Source: Sphingopyxis sp. PAMC25046 (lineage in GTDB: Bacteria; Pseudomonadota; Alphaproteobacteria; Sphingomonadales; Sphingomonadaceae). From it: a DNA stretch of 64,000 bases. Shown one piece after another: positions 1-9,243 of this stretch. The stretch spans positions 930,001 to 994,000 of the forward strand of contig NZ_CP039250.1 of the NCBI RefSeq assembly GCF_004795895.1, in the 5' to 3' direction. A model generated the notes under the pieces. It saw only the letters and a list, made by a program, of their open reading frames with translations. It did not search any database and had not been told where the DNA came from. Numbering within the stretch: the first letter of the stretch is position 1; each line of letters starts with the position of its first letter. The position numbers and the translations under genes were made by a program.

Positions 1-1
1 C

Positions 2-1435
2 AAAAGTTCGGGCCGGATCAATTCGCCTTTCGGCGAAAAGGCCTTTTCGATCCTGCTGTTCCAGGATCTCGCGATCGTCCCGATGATTACCATCGTTGCG
101 GTGCTGTCGCGCGCACCGGCCAACCCCTCGGCGCCGCCGGGGTGGCAGATGGCCTTTTTTACGCTGTGGGCGATCGTCGTGCTGGTGCTGGCGGGGCGCT
201 TCATCGTCAATCCGCTCCTGCGCATCGTGGGGCGCTATGGCGAGCGCGAGCTGTTCGTCGTCGTCGGATTGCTGACCATCCTCGCGAGCGCGGCGTTGAT
301 GCACAGCCTGCATCTGTCGACCGCGCTCGGGGCGTTCATCGCGGGCGTGATGCTCGCCGATTCGCCCTATCGACACGAAATCGAATCCGACGTTGAGCCA
401 TTCCGCCTGATCCTGCTCGGACTCTTTTTCCTCGCCGTCGGCATGGTGCTCGATGTCGGCGCGGTCATGGAACGTCCGTTGCTGGTGCTCGCGCTGGCGC
501 TTGGGCTGGTGGCGGTGAAGGCGTCCGTGCTGACGCTGATCGTAAAGGCATTCGGCAAGAGCTGGCAGGCTGCGCTCGGCCTAGGCCTGTTGCTCAGCCA
601 AGGCGGCGAATTCGGTTTCCTGCTGTTCGCGCAGGCCGCCGATGCGCTGCTCATCGATCCCGAGGCGGCGAGCCTGTTCAGCGCGGTGGTGACGCTGTCG
701 ATGGTGACGACGCCGTTCCTGATGCTGTTTGCGCGCAATCTGGAATTCTCGCCCGGGGCCGCCGAGCCCGATCTCGACGATCCCGAAGGCGCGCCCCGCG
801 GGTCAGCGATCGTCGTCGGATACGGACGGTTCGGACAGATCGTGTCGCAGATGCTCCACGGCGTTGCCTGTTCGGTGACGCTGATCGACAAGAAGCCGAG
901 CCAGATCGAGCTGTCGAGCCGCTTCGACACCAAGGTCTATTTCGGCGACGGATTGCGCATCGACCTGCTCCGCCGCGCGGGGGGTGAGGAAGCGCGGCTG
1001 ATTATCTTCTGCATCGATGATTCGTCGGTCGATGCCGCGGCGCTCAAGCCGATCGTCGAAGCCTTTCCGAATGCGAAGATATTGATGCGCGTGTTCGACC
1101 GCCGCCAGATGCTCGCAATCGACGGATCGGGTGTCGACGGTGTCATTCGCGAGGTGTTCGAAAGTTCGGTCGCGATGGGGCTGACGGCGCTGCGCCATCT
1201 CGACGTCGACCCGGCGGAGATGGACGATGTCGAGGCGACGCTGCGGCACCTCGACGAAACGCGGCTGCGGGCACAACTCGACGAGGGTGACCTGTCGGCG
1301 GGTATGGACCATCGCTTCAAGCCGGGCGGTGGACGCGAGGCCGACAGCGTCCTCGAGAAATTCCGCCGCAAGCGGCAGGAGGCGAAAGCGGCGCGCGAAG
1401 AGAATGAGGCAATGGGGCTAACGAGCGAGAGCTAG
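2..1435 (+). CDS. Monovalent cation:proton antiporter-2 (CPA2, KefB/KefC type), 5' truncated
   Basis: The reading frame is open from base 2, so the N-terminal transmembrane helices lie outside the window; 477 residues remain. The visible part begins with the family motif GRINSPFGEKAFSILL, then alternating hydrophobic helices, then a cytosolic RCK/TrkA-N domain starting at GSAIVVGYGRFGQ, a Rossmann nucleotide-binding motif. The C-terminal tail is charged and rich in Lys, Arg and Glu. CPA2 proteins with this layout exchange K+ (or Na+) for H+ at the inner membrane and are gated through the RCK domain. The exact ion and any glutathione control cannot be read from the sequence. The gene converges with aroB, 17 bp away. 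Internal ATG codons such as that at 83 are not the true start. Confidence 0.9.
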   Translation, partial: KSSGRINSPFGEKAFSILLFQDLAIVPMITIVAVLSRAPANPSAPPGWQMAFFTLWAIVVLVLAGRFIVNPLLRIVGRYGERELFVVVGLLTILASAALMHSLHLSTALGAFIAGVMLADSPYRHEIESDVEPFRLILLGLFFLAVGMVLDVGAVMERPLLVLALALGLVAVKASVLTLIVKAFGKSWQAALGLGLLLSQGGEFGFLLFAQAADALLIDPEAASLFSAVVTLSMVTTPFLMLFARNLEFSPGAAEPDLDDPEGAPRGSAIVVGYGRFGQIVSQMLHGVACSVTLIDKKPSQIELSSRFDTKVYFGDGLRIDLLRRAGGEEARLIIFCIDDSSVDAAALKPIVEAFPNAKILMRVFDRRQMLAIDGSGVDGVIREVFESSVAMGLTALRHLDVDPAEMDDVEATLRHLDETRLRAQLDEGDLSAGMDHRFKPGGGREADSVLEKFRRKRQEAKAAREENEAMGLTSES

Positions 1436-1452
1436 CCGCCGCGCCGTCCTTT

Positions 1453-2559
1453 CTACGCGAGACGCTGCTCGTCGAGGAACGCCGCGACCCTATCGAGGCT
1501 AAATTCGTCGGTGACGAAGCTTTGCCCGATGCCTTGGGTGAGGATCAGCGGCAATTTGCCGCCGCGCACCTTCTTGTCGTGCGCCATATGCGCGGCGAGT
1601 TCGGCGCCGCCCGTGTTCACGCCGGCGCTCGCCAGACTGTGCGGCAGGTCGACGCTGGCAAGGTGGGCGCGCACGCGGTCGGCATCCGCGACGGGGCAAA
1701 GGCCGTTTGCGGCCGAGAATTGATGTGCGAGGACCATGCCAGCCGCGACCGCCTCGCCGTGCAGCAGCCGGTCCGAATAGCCCGTCTCCGCCTCGAGCGC
1801 GTGGCCGAAGCTGTGGCCGAGGTTGAGCAGCGCGCGGATATCCTGCGTCTCGCGCTCGTCGGCGGCGACGATACGCGCCTTGGCCGCAACGCTATGCGCG
1901 ATCGCCCTGTGACGGGCGGCGCCGTCGCCCGCGAGCAACGCCGCGCCGTTCGCCTCGCACCAGCCGAAGAACTCCGCGTCGTCGATCAGGCCATATTTGA
2001 CGACCTCGGCATAGCCCGCGCCCAGTTCGCGGCGCGGCAGCGTTTCGAGCGTCGTCGGGTCGATCACGACCATCGCCGGTTGATGGAAGGCGCCGATCAG
2101 ATTCTTGCCCGCGGGCACGTTGATCGCGGTCTTGCCGCCGACGCTGCTGTCGACCTGCGCGAGCAAGGTGGTCGGGACCTGGATGAAATGGCAGCCGCGT
2201 TTGACGATGCTGCACGCGAAGCCGACGAGGTCGCCGATTACGCCACCGCCCAGCGCAATGACATGGTCGCCGCGTTCGACGCCTTCGCCGATCAGCCATT
2301 CGGTAAGCCGCGCGAGGCCCGCCCAGCTTTTCGTGCTTTCGCCGGGATCGAGCACGAAGGAGGAAAAGGAGATATTCTCCATCGCGAGCGAGGTGCCGAG
2401 CGGGATCAGATAATGGTCGGCGACATGGGCGTCGGTGACGATCATCGTCCGCGGGCGTTTCAAGAGCGGCGCGACATGCGCGCCGATCTCTCGGATCAGC
2501 CCGTCGCCGATCAGGATCGGATAGCTGCGGCTGCCCAGTTCGACGGTCAGCTTTTCCAT
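1453..2559 (-). CDS. aroB: 3-dehydroquinate synthase
   Basis: Second step of the shikimate pathway: converts DAHP to 3-dehydroquinate using NAD+ and a divalent metal. The protein has the nucleotide-binding GGGVIGDLVGFA segment, the substrate loop VPTTLLAQVDSSVGGKTA and the metal-ligand segments around GHSFGHALE and LHGEAVAAGM. Its length (368 residues from this start) is normal. The frame extends five codons upstream to 2574, but the start MEKLTVELG fits the family better. It overlaps the end of aroK by 13 bases, so the two shikimate genes are translationally coupled on the minus strand. Confidence 0.95.
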   Translation of the reverse strand: MEKLTVELGSRSYPILIGDGLIREIGAHVAPLLKRPRTMIVTDAHVADHYLIPLGTSLAMENISFSSFVLDPGESTKSWAGLARLTEWLIGEGVERGDHVIALGGGVIGDLVGFACSIVKRGCHFIQVPTTLLAQVDSSVGGKTAINVPAGKNLIGAFHQPAMVVIDPTTLETLPRRELGAGYAEVVKYGLIDDAEFFGWCEANGAALLAGDGAARHRAIAHSVAAKARIVAADERETQDIRALLNLGHSFGHALEAETGYSDRLLHGEAVAAGMVLAHQFSAANGLCPVADADRVRAHLASVDLPHSLASAGVNTGGAELAAHMAHDKKVRGGKLPLILTQGIGQSFVTDEFSLDRVAAFLDEQRLA

Positions 2560-3125
2560 TGCGGATCTTCCCACTTTGACAGGGCCTCCAGGATCGCGCG
2601 CACCGTATGGTCGTGCGGCGTGCTTGCCGAACTGACGCGCAGATGCGCCTCGGCGTAGATGGGATTGCGGACCGCCGCGAGTTCGCGCAGCACCTCGCCG
2701 GGATCGCGGTCCTTCAACAGTGGGCGGTGGCTGCGGCGCCCTACGCGTTCGACGAGTGTCGGAATGTCGGCATCGAGCCAGATGCAGAGGCTATCCTTCA
2801 GGATCAGCGCGCGCGTTTCCCCGTTGACAAAGGCGCCGCCGCCGGTCGCGAGCACCATTGGCTTCCCCGCGAGCAGGCGCGCGATCACGCGGCGCTCGCC
2901 GTCGCGGAAATGCGCCTCGCCAAAGCGCGAAAAAATGTCCGAAATCGTCATGCCGGCGGCGCGCTCGATCTCGTCGTCGGCGTCGGCGAAGCGCATGCCC
3001 AGTCGCTGCGCGAGGCGGCGGCCGATCGTCGACTTTCCCGACCCCATCAGCCCGACGAGCACGATCGACCGGTCGCGGATCGACGCGGGGATGGCAGCGG
3101 CCGGGCTTTTCGGGTTTCGCGACAT
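2547..3125 (-). CDS. aroK: Shikimate kinase
   Basis: Phosphorylates shikimate at the 3-OH with ATP. The Walker A motif GLMGSGKST is near residue 25, followed by the substrate-binding DADDEIE segment, the GGGAFV motif and the LID-region residues RPLL. The frame continues upstream to 3197, but the extra 24 residues are Arg-rich and not family-like, so I place the start at MSRNPKSP; no strong ribosome-binding site is seen. It heads the aroK-aroB pair and is divergent from the secreted protein gene at 3313. Confidence 0.94.
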   Translation of the reverse strand: MSRNPKSPAAAIPASIRDRSIVLVGLMGSGKSTIGRRLAQRLGMRFADADDEIERAAGMTISDIFSRFGEAHFRDGERRVIARLLAGKPMVLATGGGAFVNGETRALILKDSLCIWLDADIPTLVERVGRRSHRPLLKDRDPGEVLRELAAVRNPIYAEAHLRVSSASTPHDHTVRAILEALSKWEDPQWKS

Positions 3126-3312
3126 GGTGCGCGCGGCTATACCGCCCGTTCGGCGCGGAACAATGGTTTTGCGCGATACGGGACGAACGGCGGGCATTGG
3201 ATATTGCGCGTGCCGGGCAGATCGGGAAAAGACTTGGCTGCGGCGTCACGACCGATCGGGCCGGAATGATTGAGGTGAATGTGATCGACAAGATTGCCGA
3301 AGGCGCGACGCG

Positions 3313-5118
3313 ATGAAGAAAAACACACTGTCGTTGACGTTGGGCCTGTCGGCAACCGCGCTCGCCGCCATATTGGTGCTGCCCGCGATCGCACAGGAAT
3401 CGCTGTTGCCCGAGGGTTTCGGTGCGCCTGCCGACACGCCCGCGCCGAAATCGTCTCCATCTCCATCACCGACCCCGAGCCCCGCACCCGGTTCGGCACC
3501 GACGAACGGTGCCACGCCGCCGCCCGTTGCCCCGACGCTCGATAGCACGACGGTCGGTGCGGCTGACGAGGAGAGCGAAGAAGAAGAGGTCGAATCGGGC
3601 GGGCTCAAATATGATCTGCCGCCCGGCGCGCGCCGCCTGCTCGCCCGCATCGGGCCGCTCACGCCGGAAACCGGGGGGCTCGCACCCGACGCCTTCGGGG
3701 TTCGCGGGCAATATGCCGCGGCGATCATGCGCAAGACAAGCGGCCAGTTCGCGTCGCGCTGGGGCCAGATATTGCTTCGCCGCGCCCTCGCATCGGCGAT
3801 CGATACCCCGGCGACGATCAATGGCGCCGATCTGGCGGCCGAGCGAGCGTCGCTGCTGCTGCGCATGGGCGAATCGATTACCGCGCGGCGGATCGTTCAG
3901 TCGGTCGACTATGACCGCGCGAGCCCGCGACTCGTCGCCGCGGCGCAGCAGGTCTATCTCGCCAACGCCGATCCGGCGGGCATGTGCCCCTATGTGCCGG
4001 CGGGGCTCGCACATGGCGACGAGCAGGCGTGGCGCCTTTCGGCCGCGATTTGCGCAGGTTTGTCGGGCGAGGCCGGGCCCGCCGGCTGGGCCGTCAGCCG
4101 CGTGCGGTCGAGCGGCAGGATCTCGAACTTCGACATATTGCTCGCCGAACGTGTGCTCGGCGCGACCGGCGCGGGACGGCGGTCGACGACGATCGAATGG
4201 GACAATATCGACCGGCTGACGAGCTGGCGCTTCGGCATGGCGACCGCGACCGCGATCGAGGTTCCCGAGGCGCTGCGGACTTCGGCGCCATACTATATGA
4301 AGGGCTGGACGGTTCTCGCGCCGATGACCGACATGGCGAACCGCGTTGCCGCGGCGCCCGAGGCGGCGGCGCGAGGCGTGCTGTCGAGCGAGGCCTATGT
4401 ATCGCTGCTGAGCGCCGCAGCGAGCGAGGAAGAGCCCGCCGAAGCGCTGGCGGCGCAAACCGATCAGCTTCGCGGCGCCTTTTCGCTCGCCACCGGCGCC
4501 GAGCGCTATGCCGCGATGGAGCAGCTGTGGGGCGCGGGCGGTAGCGCGCCGCAAAGCTATGCCGCGATGGTCGCGACCGCGCGCGCGGCGGCCGCGCTTT
4601 CGCCCGGTACCGAGACCGGGGGCGATCCGTGGCGGCTTCTGGGGTCGATGCTCGCGGGCGGTTACGACGCGAATGCGCTCGCTTGGGTTCCGACCGTTTC
4701 GGTGGGCAGCCGGGCGTGGGGCGTGCTCGCGGTCGGCTCGCCGCGCGCGCTCAGCGGGATGAGCGCGGGCGCCGTCGAGCGGTTTTCGGACGATGACGAC
4801 AGCGCCGACACGTTACGATCGAAATTCCTGCTCGCGGGGCTTGCCGGTCTCGGGCGGCTCGATGCCGATGCGGCGGCTTCGGCAGCGGGCGATCTGGAAG
4901 TCGACCTGGGCCGGCAAACGCGCTGGTCGCGCGCGATCATGACGGCAGCCGAGCGGCGTGAGCCGGGCATGGTGGCGCTGCTCGCGGCGGCGGGGATGCA
5001 GGGCGAATGGTCGAAAGTGCCGCCCTATCATCTCTATTATATCGTCCGCGCGCTGCGCGAAGTGGGCCTCGACGCCGAAGCACGCATGATCGCTGCCGAA
5101 GCAGTGGTGCGTGTCTGA
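3313..5118 (+). CDS. Secreted or periplasmic protein of unknown function, proline-rich N-terminus
   Basis: The 601-residue product has a signal peptide (MKKNTLSLTL start, hydrophobic core to about residue 27, AIAQ cleavage region). A low-complexity Pro/Ser/Ala linker spans about residues 38-78 and an acidic Glu patch about 85-95. The rest is Ala-rich and probably helical, with repeated short helices like a TPR/HEAT-type solenoid; this fold is only an inference. No catalytic motif is visible. Its last 8 bases overlap the start of xerD, so the two are co-transcribed. I do not recognise a named family. A role at the cell envelope is all the signal peptide supports. Confidence 0.85.
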   Translation: MKKNTLSLTLGLSATALAAILVLPAIAQESLLPEGFGAPADTPAPKSSPSPSPTPSPAPGSAPTNGATPPPVAPTLDSTTVGAADEESEEEEVESGGLKYDLPPGARRLLARIGPLTPETGGLAPDAFGVRGQYAAAIMRKTSGQFASRWGQILLRRALASAIDTPATINGADLAAERASLLLRMGESITARRIVQSVDYDRASPRLVAAAQQVYLANADPAGMCPYVPAGLAHGDEQAWRLSAAICAGLSGEAGPAGWAVSRVRSSGRISNFDILLAERVLGATGAGRRSTTIEWDNIDRLTSWRFGMATATAIEVPEALRTSAPYYMKGWTVLAPMTDMANRVAAAPEAAARGVLSSEAYVSLLSAAASEEEPAEALAAQTDQLRGAFSLATGAERYAAMEQLWGAGGSAPQSYAAMVATARAAAALSPGTETGGDPWRLLGSMLAGGYDANALAWVPTVSVGSRAWGVLAVGSPRALSGMSAGAVERFSDDDDSADTLRSKFLLAGLAGLGRLDADAAASAAGDLEVDLGRQTRWSRAIMTAAERREPGMVALLAAAGMQGEWSKVPPYHLYYIVRALREVGLDAEARMIAAEAVVRV

Positions 5119-6022
5119 CGCCGCTTTAATCGGCCGCTTTCTGGAAATGATGGCGGCCGAGCGCGGGGCGTCGCGCAACACGCTGGCGGCCTATCGCCGC
5201 GACCTCGAACAGGCGGCCGAGTGGATCAAAGGTCCGCTCGGCGATGCCGATTCTGCGGCGTTGCGCAAATTGATGGCGGATTACCAGTCGCTTGCCGCAA
5301 GCAGCGCGGCGCGCAAATTGTCGGCGCTGCGGCAGTTCTTCGCCTTCCTGCTGGACGAGGGCGAGCGGGCGGACAATCCGGCGCTCGACATTGCGCGTCC
5401 TGCGACGCGGCGGCCGCTGCCCCGCATCCTGACGCACCCCGATGTCGAGCGGCTGTTCGAGCAAGCGGGGGAGGAGGCCGGTGGCGAGGCGCCGCCCGCA
5501 AGCGCAGTGCGGATGCTGCTATTGCTCGAACTTCTTTATGGATCGGGGCTCCGCGCGAGCGAACTCGTATCGCTCCCGCGCCGCGCCGTGGCGGGCGAGC
5601 GCGAATATCTGATCATCCGCGGCAAGGGCGACAAGGAACGGCTGGTGCCTTTGTCCGAACGCGCGCGCGCCGCATTCGATCGCTGGCTACCTTTGCTCGC
5701 CGACGGGTCGCCCTGGCTCTTCCCGTCGGGCAAGGCGCATATCTCGCGCGTTCGGCTGTTCCAGATGCTGCGCGAACTCGCCGCGCGTGCGGGGATCGAC
5801 CCGACCGCGATCAGCCCACATGTGCTGCGCCATGCCTTCGCGACCCATTTGCTGGAGGGCGGCGCCGATCTGCGCGCGCTGCAATTGATGCTCGGCCATG
5901 CCGACATCGCGACGACCGAAATTTACACGCATGTCGACAGTCGCCGCCTCGTCGAGCTCGTCAACAAGCGGCATCCGCTTGCCCGCATGGACGGCGTTGA
6001 CCTTGAGACGCCATCGTCCTAG
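5111..6022 (+). CDS. xerD: Site-specific tyrosine recombinase XerD
   Basis: Chromosome-dimer resolvase that acts with XerC at dif. The N-terminal SAM-like core-binding domain (about 5-95) is followed by the catalytic domain with the full tyrosine-recombinase set: R148 (GLRASEL), K172 (GKGDK), H237 and R240 (HVLRHAFATHLL), H263 (LGHADI) and nucleophile Y272 (TEIYTHV). The length of 303 residues is that of Xer proteins rather than phage integrases. Translation starts at GTG 5111, inside the preceding gene. No integrase-type attachment repeats were seen nearby, consistent with a housekeeping role. Confidence 0.93.
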   Translation: MSDAALIGRFLEMMAAERGASRNTLAAYRRDLEQAAEWIKGPLGDADSAALRKLMADYQSLAASSAARKLSALRQFFAFLLDEGERADNPALDIARPATRRPLPRILTHPDVERLFEQAGEEAGGEAPPASAVRMLLLLELLYGSGLRASELVSLPRRAVAGEREYLIIRGKGDKERLVPLSERARAAFDRWLPLLADGSPWLFPSGKAHISRVRLFQMLRELAARAGIDPTAISPHVLRHAFATHLLEGGADLRALQLMLGHADIATTEIYTHVDSRRLVELVNKRHPLARMDGVDLETPSS

Positions 6023-6031
6023 CGACTTCGC

Positions 6032-6979
6032 ATGACAGCCTTTCTGGACTTCGAAAAACAGGTCGCCGCGCTCGATCGACAGATTGCCGAACTGCGCGAA
6101 ATGGGCGACGATCCGTCGCTCAACATCGACAACGATATCGTGCGGCTGGAGGATAAGTCCTCGAAACTGCTGCGCGAAATCTATTCCAAATTGACGCCGT
6201 GGCAGAAGACGCAGGTCGCGCGTCATCCCGATCGCCCGCATTTCAAACATTATGTCGCAGGGCTGTTCGACGACTGGATGCCGCTGGCGGGCGACCGCAA
6301 TTTCGCCGATGATCAGGCGATCCTCGGCGGGCTCGCGCGTTTTCGCGGCCGCCGGGTGATGGTGATCGGCCATGAAAAGGGCGACGATATCCCGTCGCGC
6401 ATGAAGCATAATTTCGGCATGGCGAAGCCCGAGGGCTATCGCAAGGCGATCCGCCTGATGCAGCTCGCCGACCGTTTCGGCCTGCCGGTGGTGACGCTCG
6501 TCGATACCTCGGGCGCTTTTCCCGGGATCCAGGCCGAAGAACGCGGGCAGGCCGAGGCGATCGCGCGCTCGACCGAGCAATGCCTCGCGCTCGGGGTGCC
6601 GATGGTTGCAGCGGTCGTCGGAGAGGGCGGCTCGGGCGGGGCGATAGCCTTGGCCGCCGCCAACCGCGTGCTGATGTTCGAGCATGCGGTCTATTCGGTG
6701 ATCTCGCCCGAAGGCTGCGCTTCGATTCTGTGGCGCACTTCGGACAAAGCTGCCGACGCCGCCGCGGCGATGAAAATGTCGGCGCAGGACCTGCTCGGCC
6801 TCAAGGTCATCGACCGGATCGTTCCCGAACCCGTCGGCGGCGCGCACCGTGCACCCGAGGTCGCGATCGCGTCGCTGGGCGATGCGATCGAGCAGGAACT
6901 GGGCGCGCTGGCGGGGCTTCCGCGCGACACGCTGCTGGCCGCGCGCGAAGAGAAATTCCTCGCGATGGGGCGGGCTTAG
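6032..6979 (+). CDS. accA: Acetyl-CoA carboxylase carboxyltransferase subunit alpha
   Basis: Transfers the carboxyl group from carboxybiotin to acetyl-CoA, the first committed step of fatty acid synthesis, in complex with AccD. The N-terminal coiled-coil segment ([16 protein letters not shown]) and the crotonase-fold core motifs [17 protein letters not shown] and [13 protein letters not shown] are diagnostic. At 315 residues it has the usual length. It follows xerD by 9 bp and may share its transcript. Confidence 0.96.
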   Translation: MTAFLDFEKQVAALDRQIAELREMGDDPSLNIDNDIVRLEDKSSKLLREIYSKLTPWQKTQVARHPDRPHFKHYVAGLFDDWMPLAGDRNFADDQAILGGLARFRGRRVMVIGHEKGDDIPSRMKHNFGMAKPEGYRKAIRLMQLADRFGLPVVTLVDTSGAFPGIQAEERGQAEAIARSTEQCLALGVPMVAAVVGEGGSGGAIALAAANRVLMFEHAVYSVISPEGCASILWRTSDKAADAAAAMKMSAQDLLGLKVIDRIVPEPVGGAHRAPEVAIASLGDAIEQELGALAGLPRDTLLAAREEKFLAMGRA

Positions 6980-7037
6980 GCGGATCCCTGCCGGAACCCG
7001 ATCGCGGGTCATGGCGTTCCATTTTACGAAATCGACG

Positions 7038-7059
7038 AGCCGCGCGCGACGGCGCGGCT
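7038..7059 (+). terminator. Possible hairpin terminator after accA
   Basis: An 8-bp perfect stem AGCCGCGC / GCGCGGCT encloses a 6-base loop between accA and the M48 protease gene. There is no clear T-tract, so a terminator role is tentative. Confidence 0.35.
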
Positions 7060-7113
7060 TGCCTTGCCGCACGGTGAAGCTACCCTCGGCAAGGCACAAC
7101 GGGAGGCATTGCG

Positions 7114-8613
7114 ATGAGCTGGAAGACCGGAAAGACACTGGCAGCGGCGCTGGCGATCGGCGGCATCGCTTTTACCGGCGCGGCCGATGCGCAGTTGAAG
7201 GCGATCAAGACCCAGACTAATATCTCGCCCGCCGAGCGCAAGCAGGGCGATGAGGCGCATCCGCAATTGCTCCAGGAATTCGGCGGCGCATACAAAGGAC
7301 CGCAGGCCGCCTACGTCAACCGCGTCGGACAGAATATCGCCGTCCAGTCCGGCCTGTCGCGATCGCCCAGCGATTTCACCGTCACTCTGCTCAATTCGCC
7401 GGTAAACAACGCCTTCGCGATCCCCGGCGGCTATATCTATGTCACGCGCCAGTTGATGGCGCTGATGAATGATGAGGCCGAATTGGCGGGGGTGCTCGGG
7501 CACGAAGTCGGCCATGTCGCTGCGCAGCACAGCAAGAAGCGACAGTCGGCGGCGACGCGCAACACGATCCTCGGCGTGCTCGGCGCGGTACTCGGCGGGG
7601 CGATCGGCGACAATGGCGGGCTGCTCGGGGGGCTCGGTGGGCTGCTCCAGAATAATTCGATGCGCGTCGCGCAGCTTGCGACGCTGGGTTTCTCGCGCAG
7701 CCAGGAATTGCAGGCCGATCAACTCGGCGTCCAATATCTCAGCAGCGCGGGCTATGATCCGCTCGCGCTGTCGACGATGCTGGCGAGCCTCGCCAACCAG
7801 GCGAACCTCGACGCGCGCCTCTCGGGTGGCGATGCGCGCTCCCTGCCCGAATGGGCGAGCACCCACCCCGACCCCGCGTCGCGCGTCCGCAACGCACAGA
7901 CGCTCGCCAGCCGCGTCGGCGGCCGGGGCGGAAATCGCAATGCCGACGCATTTCTCGCATCGGTCGACGGCGTGCTCTATGGCGACGATCCGGCGCAGGG
8001 GGTCGTCGAGGGACGCGACTTCCTGCACCCCGACCTTCGCCTTCGGTTCACCGTGCCGAACGGTTACGGGATGCAGAATGGCACCGACGCGGTGTCGATC
8101 AGCGGCAATGGCGGGCAGGCGCAATTTGCGACCGGCCCCTATAATGGCGACATGAACGCCTATATTTCGGCGGTTTTCCGAGCGGTTGCCGGCAATGCGT
8201 CGATCAGCCCCAGCGCGATCCAGCGCACGACCGTAAACGGCATTCCGGCATCCTACTCGACCGCGCGCGTGAACAGCCAGTCCGGCCAGGTCGACGTCAC
8301 CGTCTTCGCCTATGAATTCTCACGGAGCAGTGCGTTTCACTTCGTCGCGCTCACACAGGCGGGCCGGGGCAGCGTCTTCAACTCGATGTTCGGTAGCGTG
8401 CGGCGGCTGAGCACCGCCGAGGCGGCGGCGATCCGGCCGCGGCGCGTCGATGTCGTCACCGTCGGCCGTGGCGACACGGTCGCCAATCTGGCGCGGCGGA
8501 TGGCATACAGCAATTACCAGACCGAACGCTTTCAGGTGCTCAACCGCCTGACCGCATCGAGCCGGCTGACGCCGGGACAGAAGGTCAAGGTCGTGGTCTA
8601 CGCGAACCGATAG
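7114..8613 (+). CDS. Secreted M48-family zinc metalloprotease with C-terminal LysM-like domain
   Basis: The 499-residue product has a signal peptide (cleavage after about TGAADA, residue 26), then an M48 peptidase domain with the HExxH zinc motif at H130-E131-H134 (VLGHEVGHVAAQH). In the downstream segment that normally supplies the third ligand (ExEAD), this protein reads QELQADQLG: Gln precedes the AD, and the nearest Glu lies two residues earlier. The C-terminal ~55 residues (VVTVGRGDTVANLARRM ... LTPGQKVKVV) resemble a LysM-type module. The layout resembles periplasmic BepA/LoiP-like proteases in envelope quality control, but the substrate is unknown. A strong bidirectional terminator follows. 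Confidence 0.9.
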   Translation: MSWKTGKTLAAALAIGGIAFTGAADAQLKAIKTQTNISPAERKQGDEAHPQLLQEFGGAYKGPQAAYVNRVGQNIAVQSGLSRSPSDFTVTLLNSPVNNAFAIPGGYIYVTRQLMALMNDEAELAGVLGHEVGHVAAQHSKKRQSAATRNTILGVLGAVLGGAIGDNGGLLGGLGGLLQNNSMRVAQLATLGFSRSQELQADQLGVQYLSSAGYDPLALSTMLASLANQANLDARLSGGDARSLPEWASTHPDPASRVRNAQTLASRVGGRGGNRNADAFLASVDGVLYGDDPAQGVVEGRDFLHPDLRLRFTVPNGYGMQNGTDAVSISGNGGQAQFATGPYNGDMNAYISAVFRAVAGNASISPSAIQRTTVNGIPASYSTARVNSQSGQVDVTVFAYEFSRSSAFHFVALTQAGRGSVFNSMFGSVRRLSTAEAAAIRPRRVDVVTVGRGDTVANLARRMAYSNYQTERFQVLNRLTASSRLTPGQKVKVVVYANR

Positions 8614-8628
8614 GTCCGAAGACACGAA

Positions 8629-8658
8629 AAAGGGCGGTGGGATGACCCACCGCCCTTT
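8629..8658. terminator. Bidirectional intrinsic terminator between M48 protease and Flp pilin genes
   Basis: A 13-bp perfect stem AAAGGGCGGTGGG with its complement at 8646-8658 and a 4-base ATGA loop. The A-rich left and T-rich right flanks let it stop transcripts from both convergent genes. Confidence 0.85.
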
Positions 8659-8700
8659 CCGATCTTGTTCGCGCGCCCGAAGCCGCGCAAACCAACGCGA

Positions 8701-8862
8701 TTAGTCGAGGTTCGACGCAACCGAGTTGAAGGTGTTGCTGACGCTGTTGCCGACGAGGCCCATGGCCGAGATGCCGGCGACGGCGATGAGGGCCGCGATC
8801 AGGCCATATTCGATGGCGGTGGCGGCTTTGGTGTCGCGGACGAACTTTTTGATGAACTTCAT
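8701..8862 (-). CDS. Flp-family type IVb pilin
   Basis: A 53-residue small pilin. The N-terminal basic stretch MKFIKKFVRDTKA is followed by ATAIEYGLIAALIAV, the Flp motif: prepilin-peptidase site, conserved E at +5 and adjacent Y, then the hydrophobic assembly helix. Flp pilins are cleaved by TadV/CpaA-type peptidase and polymerised by the Tad machinery into adhesive pili. No tad/cpa genes lie in the window, so the assembly apparatus must be elsewhere. A good AGGAG site precedes the start. A second, divergent copy lies upstream on the same strand. Confidence 0.88.
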   Translation of the reverse strand: MKFIKKFVRDTKAATAIEYGLIAALIAVAGISAMGLVGNSVSNTFNSVASNLD

Positions 8863-9007
8863 GACTGGTCTCCTGATTTCACTTACCCTGTTGACGGTCT
8901 GGTCTGGGTCAACATCTGCGGTTTACGGCGAATAGGTTTTGAAAATCTTAATGTGACCGGGCTGTGAGCGGGCCGGGAGTCGCCCCGAAAAGGGACAGTC
9001 GCTGCCG

Positions 9008-9178
9008 CTACATATTCGCGTCGGCGGCGTTCGAAACCTTGCCCCACATATTGCCGGTGGAGTTGGCGACGTTGCTGACTGCGACGACAGCCGCCAGAAA
9101 GACAAGGGCCAGGATCAGCCCATATTCGACGGCCGTGGCGGCCCTGGTCGACCGCATCAGCCTGTAAAAGTTTCGCAT
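9008..9178 (-). CDS. Flp-family type IVb pilin, second divergent copy
   Basis: A 56-residue protein with the Flp signature RAATAVEYGLILALVFLAAV: processing site, Glu-Tyr pair and hydrophobic helix. Its C-terminal half (NMWGKVSNAADANM) differs from the downstream copy, and it keeps an aromatic Trp that the other lacks. It is the upstream member of a two-pilin array, with 145 bp between the genes, and is divergent from the NUDIX gene. An AGGGG ribosome-binding site is present. It could be the minor or an alternative pilin subunit; which one dominates cannot be told from sequence. Confidence 0.85.
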   Translation of the reverse strand: MRNFYRLMRSTRAATAVEYGLILALVFLAAVVAVSNVANSTGNMWGKVSNAADANM

Positions 9179-9243
9179 TGTTCCACCCCTGACTGAAATA
9201 TAGTTCCCGAGGGTTCCAACATTCGCACAGGAAGGTTAACAAT

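Noticed and set aside
5687..7138. A 483-codon antisense frame across xerD and accA
   Set aside because: Both plus-strand genes are complete and unmistakable; the antisense product has no recognisable motif.
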